From: Bacillota bacterium
GTDB taxonomy: Bacteria; Bacillota; Dethiobacteria; SKNC01
DNA length: 13,620 nucleotides
Direction: 5' to 3'
NCBI GenBank assembly: GCA_007120745.1
Contig: SKNC01000052.1
Span: forward strand, 1 to 13,620
This document shows, one piece after another, positions 8,146 to 13,620 of this stretch. The position numbers were made by a program, and so were the translations under genes. Below the pieces are notes generated by a model. It did no database searches, was not told the origin of the DNA, and saw only the letters and a list, made by a program, of their open reading frames with translations. The first letter of the stretch is position 1. Every line of letters begins with the position of its first letter.

Positions 8146-8265
8146 CACTAAACCTCCGAAACAAAAAAATAACCTATCTAATATAATGCCGACATTACAC
8201 CGAAGCTATGCCTTAAAAACCATTATATACATTATAAGCGAAAAAACGAGCCCTGTTATTATTTT

Positions 8266-8304
8266 TTAACAAAAAAATAGGATCCTTCTTCAAAAAGAAT
8301 CCTA
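8266..8304 (-). terminator. Minus-strand intrinsic terminator upstream of rhomboid gene
   Basis: On the minus strand an inverted repeat with arms of 14 nt (ATAGGATTCTTTTT and its near complement, 12 of 14 positions pairing; + strand about 8276-8304) is followed by a run of seven T. No annotated gene lies upstream on this strand. It could end a short RNA or leader transcript starting opposite the toxin-antitoxin promoter, or act as an attenuator for the rhomboid gene. Confidence 0.6.
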
Positions 8305-8352
8305 TCGGGAACAGGTCATCCCTGCTGCACCCAGATTGCAGGTAAGATACAT
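8302..8352 (-). other. Possible 16-codon Cys-containing leader ORF
   Basis: On the minus strand ATG at 8350-8352 opens a 16-codon frame, MYLTCNLGAAGMTCSR, whose TAG stop sits at the base of the terminator hairpin. AGGAGG lies 12 nt upstream of the ATG, a loose spacing. Local CCTGC/GCAGG and GGGA/TCCC pairings suggest RNA structure. It could be a leader peptide, part of a small structured RNA, or chance. No homologue is recalled. Confidence 0.2.
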
Positions 8353-8356
8353 CTAA

Positions 8357-8385
8357 TTGACAATCCTCCTGACCGTGAATATAAT
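8357..8385 (+). promoter_or_regulatory. Consensus sigma-A promoter of the toxin-antitoxin operon
   Basis: TTGACA at 8357-8362 is followed by a 17-nt spacer and TATAAT at 8380-8385, a perfect match in both hexamers and spacing. Start is expected near 8391-8392, giving a leader of about 70 nt before the antitoxin ATG. Such a strong promoter fits an autorepressed toxin-antitoxin operon. Confidence 0.85.
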
Positions 8386-8460
8386 TAACGTAAAGATGCT
8401 TGGTTTCCTTACCCAGTTATACCCGAAAAACATATATTATAATGAGAGGAGATAACTTCT

Positions 8461-8817
8461 ATGGAAAAACGCCGTATTCATATCTCATCAAAAAGACAAA
8501 TAACGATTCCATCGAAGTACTATAAAGCTTTAGGACTAACCAGTGAGGTTGATTGTATCTATGCAAACGATATGCTGATCCTCATACCTGTGAGAAGTGA
8601 AGATCCAGAATTTGCAGAGGAAATCTTATCAGATCTTATAGAACAAGGCTATTCAGGGAAGAAACTGTTACGTGAGTTTAAATACAAAATGCGTCAGATA
8701 CGCCCTGCTGTAGAGAAACTTATCGAAGAAGCCGATACATTAGCAAAAGAGGCCTCTGCTAACTATATAGACTATACTGAAGAAATATTTGGACCAGATG
8801 ATGAAACGGAGGCTTAA
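8461..8817 (+). CDS. AbrB/MazE-type antitoxin of a type II toxin-antitoxin pair
   Basis: The 118-residue product begins with an AbrB/SpoVT-type DNA-binding fold (about residues 1-47: RRIHISSKRQITIPSKYY, then a VDCIYANDMLILIPV strand pair). A long acidic helical tail (50-118) likely binds and neutralises the toxin. AbrB-fold antitoxins usually repress their own operon. The ATG follows a GAGAGGAGA ribosome site. The stop is 2 nt before the toxin ATG, giving the usual antitoxin-first order. Base use is clearly more AT-rich than in the flanking minus-strand genes, consistent with a transferred module. A chromosomal regulator without toxin partner is less likely given the next gene. Confidence 0.85.
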   Translation: MEKRRIHISSKRQITIPSKYYKALGLTSEVDCIYANDMLILIPVRSEDPEFAEEILSDLIEQGYSGKKLLREFKYKMRQIRPAVEKLIEEADTLAKEASANYIDYTEEIFGPDDETEA

Positions 8818-8819
8818 AC

Positions 8820-9113
8820 ATGCTTCCGGTAATCTACTCACCCGCTGCCACAAAGTATTTTAAAAAAATTAAGGATAAAGGTCTGAAAAAAACATTCAAA
8901 GAAGCTGTGATAAGCATAAGAAAAAATCCTGCCATAGGACAGGCAAAAACCGGAGCATTAGGCGGATTATACTGCCTCGATGTCTATTATAACCGCACAA
9001 ACTATGAAGTGGCATATCGAGTTTCTACGCTTGAAAACGGTGATATAGTAGTAATTATTATGGCTGGAACCAGAGAAAACTTTTATAAAGAACTCAAGCG
9101 ATATTTAAAATAG
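8820..9113 (+). CDS. RelE/ParE-superfamily toxin
   Basis: The 97-residue basic protein has the RelE/ParE pattern: an N-terminal YSPAATKYFKKI helix, a middle KTGALGGLYCLDVYY strand region, then YEVAYRV, IVVIIMAGTRENFY and a basic C-terminal helix. Arg67, Arg85 and Tyr89 lie where RelE-type mRNA interferases carry catalytic residues, which is inference from spacing. Family members cut mRNA at the ribosome (RelE) or inhibit gyrase (ParE); which applies cannot be told here. GGAGG within the antitoxin's last codons serves as the ribosome site, so translation is coupled. The frame is full length with no disruption, so the toxin is probably functional. Confidence 0.82.
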   Translation: MLPVIYSPAATKYFKKIKDKGLKKTFKEAVISIRKNPAIGQAKTGALGGLYCLDVYYNRTNYEVAYRVSTLENGDIVVIIMAGTRENFYKELKRYLK

Positions 9114-9114
9114 C

Positions 9115-9148
9115 TGGGAGGGAAAAGCATGAAAATATTTCCCTCCCA
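9115..9148. terminator. Hairpin terminator between convergent operons
   Basis: A perfect 11-bp inverted repeat, TGGGAGGGAAA (9115-9125) with TTTCCCTCCCA (9138-9148), lies directly after the toxin stop and 39 bp beyond the anti-sigma stop. On the plus strand seven T follow at 9161-9167 after an AT-rich stretch. On the minus strand the T run is weaker. It probably serves both convergent units. Confidence 0.7.
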
Positions 9149-9186
9149 TAAAAATCATTATTTTTTTCGGAGCCTTGTTCTGACTA

Positions 9187-10593
9187 TTAGTGCCCTTCTT
9201 TAATAATGGGAGGCTCAATGCCCTCCTCTGCCAAATCCTCCGGAGTGACATACTGTATCTCTTCCCTGGCGATATTCTCCAGGTAAGCTTCCGGCAGCGC
9301 AGACCCGTGATTAGTCACCATAAAGATCTCAAACTCAGGGGTGATCCACTTGGCAAAGCTGCTTTCCCCGATATAATGCTCCAGCACGTTCCAGGCCTTC
9401 CTGTCTATCTCCACGTATCCTCCCGCCAGCTTTCCTACCCGGGAATCCAGACTGTAGTGAAACTCCCTGGGATTGGAGGACAGATAGATATCCAGAAAGT
9501 CCCTTTCCGAAGCTCCCCGGTACCTGAGCACGTAGTCAAAAAACACGTCGTTCTTCAGAACTCCCACCTTAAAGAGCTCATATCCTTCGGGAAGCTGTTC
9601 CAGAACCGCATCCAGATCCGCAGCGGTCTCCACCTCCGCCATCTGTCCCTGCCGGTTCAGTTCCCTGAAGTCCGGGTGTTCCACAGAGGCGATTCCCAGC
9701 TCCCCCTCCTCCAGGACGTAATGGAATATATCTTCATCTAAAGAGGGATTCACCGCAAGTTCCGTAAACTGCACCACCAGGGTGCTTTCTTCATGAATAG
9801 ACAGCTGCTTTTTCAAAGGAAGGTTGGTCCTCTTATCAATCCACATCCGGCTGTATTCTTCCCCCTCTTCATACCGGTACTGCAGAACCACCGCTTCCCT
9901 GCCCAGCAGAGTTTCCTCACCGACCTCCTCAACCTCCTGAGCATTCTTCAGCTCCCACACCTGGGTCCCGATATGATAGCGCCACAGTTCTTTTTCCGGG
10001 AAAACATTATCCACGGTAACGCTGTTGGGCATAATGGTCACCAGCCGGTCCCCGTTGCTGACATTCTTCATCTCCACCCCGTTGAACTGGTGCACTGCGC
10101 TGTATTTCCAGGGCTTCTGGTAGGTGATATTCACCGTCTCCTGAAAGTCCACCACTCCGTCCCTCCTGGATTGAACTTCCACCACTCCTTCATAACTTTC
10201 CAGTTCTTCGTAGGCTTTTACCACGGCCTCCACAATGTTATCCTGACCGGTGAAAGGACTGTCCAGCACTCCAATAAAAGCAAACAAAAGGATAGCCGCA
10301 GCAGCCGCGACCAGGGCAAACCTCCGAAACGGGCCGGAACCCTTTCCATCTTTAGACTTCCGGGGCCTTCCGCCGCTTCTTTGATCCCCGGGCTCACTGC
10401 TGAAACGGGAGGCCTTCTCATGGCCGACTCCCGCCTGTCCCTGATCCTCCCGGGTCCTCTTCACCGCCCGAACCGTTTCAAAGAGCTTCTCCATCTCCCG
10501 ATTCTCCTCGGAATCATAGGCCCCGGGCTTTTTCTCTTCAATCAGGTCATCAATAAAATCCGAAAGCACCTGCTCCTGCTTTTCTTTATCCAC
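9187..10593 (-). CDS. Membrane-anchored anti-sigma-like protein with LolA/MucB-like outer domain
   Basis: The 468-residue product has a charged cytoplasmic N-terminus (1-88), one membrane helix (about 92-109, ALVAAAAAILLFAFIGVL) and a large outer region. The first part of that region (about 118-295: AYEELESYEGVVEVQ, WIDKRTNLPLKK, DEDIFHY) resembles the LolA/MucB-RseB lipoprotein-sorting fold found in regulators of envelope sigma factors. The rest (300-468) is unrecognised. Its GTG start overlaps the sigma-factor stop by 8 nt and has AGGGGGT 6 nt upstream, so the two are co-translated. The likely role is to hold the sigma factor at the membrane until an envelope signal is sensed. No zinc-binding HxxxCxxC anti-sigma motif is seen, so the inhibitory mode is inferred from context. 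Confidence 0.75.
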   Translation of the reverse strand: MDKEKQEQVLSDFIDDLIEEKKPGAYDSEENREMEKLFETVRAVKRTREDQGQAGVGHEKASRFSSEPGDQRSGGRPRKSKDGKGSGPFRRFALVAAAAAILLFAFIGVLDSPFTGQDNIVEAVVKAYEELESYEGVVEVQSRRDGVVDFQETVNITYQKPWKYSAVHQFNGVEMKNVSNGDRLVTIMPNSVTVDNVFPEKELWRYHIGTQVWELKNAQEVEEVGEETLLGREAVVLQYRYEEGEEYSRMWIDKRTNLPLKKQLSIHEESTLVVQFTELAVNPSLDEDIFHYVLEEGELGIASVEHPDFRELNRQGQMAEVETAADLDAVLEQLPEGYELFKVGVLKNDVFFDYVLRYRGASERDFLDIYLSSNPREFHYSLDSRVGKLAGGYVEIDRKAWNVLEHYIGESSFAKWITPEFEIFMVTNHGSALPEAYLENIAREEIQYVTPEDLAEEGIEPPIIKEGH

Positions 10594-11110
10594 GGAAATA
10601 CCCCCTTTCTTCCAGGATTTCTCTTAAATGCTGCGCAGCCCTGAACTGCAGACTCCGCACCGCTCCCGGGGTACGGTTCATCTTCCGGGCCACTTCTTTC
10701 ACCGGGTATCCTTCTACAATTCTCATGACCAAAACCTCCCGGTAATCCTCAGACAATTCCTTCATGGCCTCCATAACCACCATGCGGTCCTCCTGTTCAT
10801 TTTCCAGACCACCTTGACTCAAACGGCTCTCCTGCACCTCTTCCAGGTTTACCACTTTGGGATGCCGGGCCCTTTTCCGCCAGAGGTCCTTCAGCATATT
10901 CCGGGCCGCCTGAAACACGTAGGCCCTGATTTTCTCCTGCTGCACCTGGCCATCCCTGATTTTAGGATACACCCGGTTAAAGGTATCCTGGGTCAGTTCT
11001 TCCGCCTCTTCCCGATTTTGTACCTTGTAATAGATAAACCGGTATATCTCAGGCCAGAGATCTTTAAAGAGGGCTTCAAAATCTTGAGTCACTCCCGGGG
11101 GAATCATCAT
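10586..11110 (-). CDS. ECF-type RNA polymerase sigma factor
   Basis: The 174-residue protein has only sigma regions 2 and 4, as in ECF factors. Region 2 spans about 11-80 (FEALFKDLWPEIYRFIYYKV, EEAEELTQDTF, then RAYVFQAARNMLKDLWRKR). Region 4 spans about 112-165 (LSEDYREVLVMRIVEGYPVKEVARKM, then NRTPGAVRSLQFRA), forming the helix-turn-helix that reads the -35 element. The ATG is preceded by GAGGTGA with 5-nt spacing; a second ATG follows immediately. The 8-nt overlap with the downstream membrane protein gene marks that protein as its probable anti-sigma factor. A possible ECF promoter lies about 40 bp upstream, suggesting autoregulation. The regulon is unknown. Confidence 0.92.
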   Translation of the reverse strand: MMIPPGVTQDFEALFKDLWPEIYRFIYYKVQNREEAEELTQDTFNRVYPKIRDGQVQQEKIRAYVFQAARNMLKDLWRKRARHPKVVNLEEVQESRLSQGGLENEQEDRMVVMEAMKELSEDYREVLVMRIVEGYPVKEVARKMNRTPGAVRSLQFRAAQHLREILEERGYFRG

Positions 11111-11150
11111 TTAAATCACCTCAGATCAAAGGCGTTACTTAATAATGTAA

Positions 11151-11174
11151 GACGCCTGAATTAATAAAATGTTG
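11151..11174 (-). promoter_or_regulatory. Candidate ECF autoregulatory promoter
   Basis: On the minus strand CAAC (11174-11171, in GCGCAACATTTT) is followed by 16 nt and CGTC (11154-11151). ECF promoters commonly have an AAC-containing -35 and CGTC at -10 with 16-17 nt between. It lies about 40 bp before the sigma start. The -35 match is partial. A GGCGT/ACGCC inverted repeat at 11131-11156 overlaps the -10 and may be an operator or RNA hairpin. Confidence 0.4.
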
Positions 11175-11355
11175 CGCCAGAGAGGATGCTAATTTTTACC
11201 ATAAACTATATTATCTCCTCCCCGTATTTAATTAATACTTCCTGCAAAAAAGGAGTATTCCTGCCTGTACAATTCTTTAAAAGAGAATCAAAATTCCCCG
11301 CTTTCGCATACAGACAATTATCTCTATCTTGTAAGTTAACAGAATTTTTCATTAA
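11175..11355. other. Intergenic AT-rich sequence, no gene seen
   Basis: This stretch belongs to the 387-bp divergent gap between the sigma factor and the lipoprotein gene. Short open frames occur on both strands but have no coding character. The only elements I can support in the gap are the promoters and the ribosome site listed separately. Confidence 0.5.
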
Positions 11356-11398
11356 TTTTGTCGAATTTCTGGAATGGTTTTACTGTAAATGGTATAAT
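11356..11398 (+). promoter_or_regulatory. Extended -10 promoter with Spo0A-box-like site
   Basis: TGGTATAAT (TATAAT at 11393-11398) is an extended -10 element. No good -35 is found 17 nt upstream (TGGAAT). TGTCGAA at 11359-11365, within TTTTGTCGAATTT, matches the core Spo0A box and sits where an activator could replace a -35. A leader of about 95 nt would precede the lipoprotein gene. One box could occur by chance. Confidence 0.45.
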
Positions 11399-11497
11399 GT
11401 AGGGTAAGACAATCTGCGTTCTTTCTTTTTTGTAGTTAATTAAAAAGATAATCAAAGAAGGCAAGATCAGGTAAATAATTTTGAAGGAGGGGTTCTT

Positions 11498-12298
11498 ATT
11501 ACAATTTTTACATCAAAACGCTTTTATTGGCTTCCTGTGATTTTGCTTGCAGCATTGATGTTGTTCTCTATGACAGCAGGGTGCGGCTCTGGGGAGGATG
11601 ACCCTGTGCCGGATAATGGAATGACGGAAAACGGTGTATCAGAAGATCCTGATCATGCTGCTGGCGAAGATACTGATGAAGCTGTGGATGACAATGGTGA
11701 ATTTGCCTTTGATTACTGGGAAAATCCTCAGGATATCAGTGAACTGGTGGAATTGTTTAAGCATCTGAAATTTGACATATCCACCGGGGACCACATCTCC
11801 AGCATTGTGTATCGTTTCGAGGGGGAAGAAACCGCATCTGGAGTGGAAACATCCAAAGTTACCATGGAAACCTATTTCAACGGTCAACTGGATATGTCCC
11901 TCACCACCTGGGTTGACGATAACGGCAATACCGTACAGATTGCCATTGATGATGAAATGATGCCTGCAGAATTAGCTTCAATGATGACACAACCAGTCTT
12001 TAGCCTTGTGTTTATGCCTTTTAATCTGGTGTCAGCATACGATCCCGAAGCCGTCCTGGGCGGCACTCACCCCCACGTAAAAGTAGAATCTAAAGGCACC
12101 TCCTCCGGAACCTTTGGAGATCTTTCCGGAACCATTTACGAATCTGTCATCAGTGTAACTGACCAAAACAGAGAATATAAGGTTGCGTGGCATATCGGGG
12201 ACTTTGGAAATCTGCAGATGATGACCCTGTATGAGACACTGGATGTTTCCGCAAATGATTATGTCAGGTATGAACTCAGTACTGTGGAATTACGGTAA
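11498..12298 (+). CDS. Unknown lipoprotein, probable AUU start
   Basis: The frame encodes a 266-residue lipoprotein with a type II signal peptide: a basic n-region (TSKRFYW), a hydrophobic core (LPVILLAALMLFSM) and a TAGC lipobox with the lipidated Cys at residue 29. AAGGAGGGG stands about 5-7 nt before an ATT codon at 11498. No ATG/GTG/TTG lies between it and GTG at 11537, and starting at GTG would drop the basic n-region and leave no ribosome site. ATT is therefore the preferred start, with GTG 11537 as the alternative. After the Cys comes an Asp/Glu-rich linker of about 45 residues, then a domain rich in beta strands that I do not recognise. It sits alone between its own promoter and a strong terminator. 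Confidence 0.8.
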   Translation: MTIFTSKRFYWLPVILLAALMLFSMTAGCGSGEDDPVPDNGMTENGVSEDPDHAAGEDTDEAVDDNGEFAFDYWENPQDISELVELFKHLKFDISTGDHISSIVYRFEGEETASGVETSKVTMETYFNGQLDMSLTTWVDDNGNTVQIAIDDEMMPAELASMMTQPVFSLVFMPFNLVSAYDPEAVLGGTHPHVKVESKGTSSGTFGDLSGTIYESVISVTDQNREYKVAWHIGDFGNLQMMTLYETLDVSANDYVRYELSTVELR

Positions 12299-12340
12299 CA
12301 TTAGATTTGTTCATCAAAATTCTATAACTCTTACCATTTT

Positions 12341-12373
12341 AAGAGCCCAATGTGGACACATTGGGCTCTTTCT
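12341..12373 (+). terminator. Strong intrinsic terminator after the lipoprotein gene
   Basis: A perfect 14-bp inverted repeat, AAGAGCCCAATGTG (12341-12354) with CACATTGGGCTCTT (12357-12370), is followed by TCTTGT on the plus strand, 43 bp after the stop codon. The opposite side (TTAAAATGG) is weakly T/A-rich, so it may also stop transcripts of the convergent RTX gene. Confidence 0.88.
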
Positions 12374-12424
12374 TGTACATTCTGTGCAGTTGGCGGCAGT
12401 ACCGTCAGGAAAGCTTATCTCGCT

Positions 12425-13620
12425 TTAAATTTCCAGCACTCTCAGCGCTTTTCTTACTGGTTTTGAATTTTGTTTCTTCATATCTGTGATTTCTTTTTCT
12501 TTTATTATAGCCAGTCCCTCAAAAAGATAAGCTTTAGCCTGGGAATTTCTTCCCCCGAAGCCTGAAACGCACCGGATTTCACCCAAAATACCTGAACTGT
12601 TCCAAATTATATAGAAATCATCCGGGGGTTCCTCGGTCAGGATGAAGAAGCTTTCCTGGGAAACAACATCCTCCAGCTGATGTACAGTAGACGTATCAGC
12701 ATCGTATCCCGCTCCACTTTCCTGGGAATCGTCCCCCTGAACCCACAGAACCTCTAAGGAATCCGAGCTGTCAACACTGTCTGCTTTAGTATCCTCATCT
12801 CCGCCTGACCTGTTGCCGGGCCGTGGATTCCTGGGTTGGCCCCGATTGTCCCTGGAAGCATCATCCTGCTGTATGACCAGGCCCAGTTCGCCGTAAGGTT
12901 CCCCGTATCTTGTCGGGTCTCCACCGTAAGCGATACCCGAGGTTATATCAGCGCCGTCACTTTTCGCCAGCTGCAGGAGGAAGTCCACCAGTCCCGGTGA
13001 TGCGCTGCGGGTGATGGTACCCTTGCCATAGCGGTTAAAGGGCACGTAGTAGTTGTTAAATTCCCCCGTCCAGTCAATCAGCCGGTCATCCAGACTGTTA
13101 GCGATAAGCACATCCCTACCGGCTCCGCCGTAAGCGTAGCTGGAGTGAAGGTCATTGTTAATTCTGCTGTTCACATCCAGCAGGCTGTTGCCCCAACCAC
13201 CGTAGAGGTGATTAGAACCGGTAGCACCCACCAGCCAGTTGTTACCAGGGCCTCCGAAAATCACATCGTTCCCCGCCTCCTCAGTGGGGTCGAAGTTCAG
13301 CAGGAACTCCCTTCCGCTGGGATCATTGGTCCAGATTCCGTTTTCATCCACCCGGATCCGGCTGAAGGGTTGATAGGGGTTGAAAGCCGAGAACATTCCT
13401 TCAGCAAAGACCGCCCCGGCTTCGGTAGCCTGCAGAATACTCTGCCACATTTCTAAAGCTTTGGCCGGCGCATCATAGAACTCCCGCAGCGCCTCGGCGC
13501 CGGATATGGCGGTATCCCCATGGCCGCCGTGAATGAAGTCGTTCCCCAGGCCGCCGTAGATAACGCTGTTGGTATACTGCGGGCGGAAATCCGGATCAGG
13601 CTCTGGAGTCAGCCAAAGCC
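12425..13620 (-). CDS. RTX-type calcium-binding repeat protein, C-terminal part (N-terminus outside window)
   Basis: The frame is open to the right edge, giving 397 C-terminal residues. RTX-like glycine/aspartate nonapeptide repeats appear at about 17-42 (VIYGGLGNDFIHGGHGD) and 115-175 (NDVIFGGPGNNWLVGA, HLYGGWGN, YAYGGAGRDVLIAN); these form calcium-binding beta-rolls. Next comes a segment I recall as conserved near the C-terminus of many large secreted repeat proteins (DDRLIDWTGEFNNYYVPF to GEPYGELGLVIQQDD, about 176-253). An Asp/Ser-rich linker (about 265-310) and an unrecognised tail with a basic end (MKKQNSKPVRKALRVLEI) finish it. No sortase motif is seen and no type I secretion signal is evident. 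It is probably a surface or secreted protein. RTX proteins are more usual in Gram-negatives, so transfer is possible. Confidence 0.82.
   Translation of the reverse strand, partial: LWLTPEPDPDFRPQYTNSVIYGGLGNDFIHGGHGDTAISGAEALREFYDAPAKALEMWQSILQATEAGAVFAEGMFSAFNPYQPFSRIRVDENGIWTNDPSGREFLLNFDPTEEAGNDVIFGGPGNNWLVGATGSNHLYGGWGNSLLDVNSRINNDLHSSYAYGGAGRDVLIANSLDDRLIDWTGEFNNYYVPFNRYGKGTITRSASPGLVDFLLQLAKSDGADITSGIAYGGDPTRYGEPYGELGLVIQQDDASRDNRGQPRNPRPGNRSGGDEDTKADSVDSSDSLEVLWVQGDDSQESGAGYDADTSTVHQLEDVVSQESFFILTEEPPDDFYIIWNSSGILGEIRCVSGFGGRNSQAKAYLFEGLAIIKEKEITDMKKQNSKPVRKALRVLEI

Noticed and set aside
9129..9203. 24-codon plus-strand ORF with GGGAGGG just upstream, after the toxin gene
   Set aside because: The apparent ribosome site is one arm of the terminator hairpin and the frame runs into the convergent gene; probably chance.
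9793..10644. 283-codon plus-strand frame opposite the anti-sigma gene, with similar long frames at 9190-9741 and 10628-11164
   Set aside because: They lie opposite the convincing sigma/anti-sigma operon, are Pro/His/Leu-rich and have no recognisable domains.
11175..11213. Minus-strand mini-ORF (about 13 codons) preceded by GGGGAGGAG upstream of the sigma gene
   Set aside because: Very short, loose ribosome-site spacing and no further support.
1..13620. CRISPR array, tRNA/rRNA genes, insertion sequences
   Set aside because: No regularly spaced repeats, tRNA-like cloverleaf, rRNA segments or transposase-like frames were seen.

Overview
The window looks like a chromosomal segment of an anaerobic, low-to-moderate GC Gram-positive bacterium (Firmicutes, probably Clostridia). 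The clues are strong Shine-Dalgarno sites before most genes, consensus sigma-A promoters, a corrinoid methyl-transfer gene pair, a YtpB-type C35 terpene synthase and an ECF sigma/anti-sigma pair. The species cannot be named from this sequence. Most genes lie on the minus strand; only the toxin-antitoxin pair and one lipoprotein gene are on the plus strand.

Layout, left to right. (1) 1-1893, minus: a tightly overlapping operon encoding a corrinoid-binding protein, an MtaA/CmuA-like (UroD-fold) methyltransferase homologue that lacks the usual zinc cysteines, and the first 67 residues of an unrecognised protein that runs off the window. (2) 2015-5955, minus: two tandem paralogous c-di-GMP enzymes. 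The upstream one (three PAS, GGDEF, canonical HD-GYP) is preceded by two 28-bp repeats that read as tandem sigma-28/FliA-type motility promoters. The downstream one (PAS, GGDEF, HD-GYP) keeps its GGDEF motif but has lost key HD-GYP residues. (3) 6235-8145, minus: a YtpB-like terpene synthase ending in an intrinsic terminator, preceded by a rhomboid protease gene. (4) 8146-8460: a gene-poor stretch with a minus-strand terminator hairpin, a possible 16-codon Cys-containing leader ORF, and a perfect-consensus sigma-A promoter on the plus strand. (5) 8461-9113, plus: an AT-rich AbrB-type antitoxin and RelE/ParE-type toxin module. (6) 9187-11110, minus: an ECF sigma factor translationally coupled to a membrane-anchored anti-sigma-like protein with a LolA/MucB-like outer domain, plus a possible self-recognised promoter upstream. 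(7) 11498-12298, plus: an unknown lipoprotein, probably starting at a rare AUU codon, behind an extended -10 promoter with a Spo0A-box-like site. (8) 12425 to the right edge, minus: the C-terminal 397 residues of an RTX-type calcium-binding repeat protein.

The best leads are the promoter-like repeats linking c-di-GMP turnover to the motility sigma factor, the duplicated c-di-GMP enzymes in which one phosphodiesterase domain appears dead, and the corrinoid operon whose methyltransferase homologue lacks zinc ligands and is followed by an unknown gene. No clearly new multi-gene system was found.
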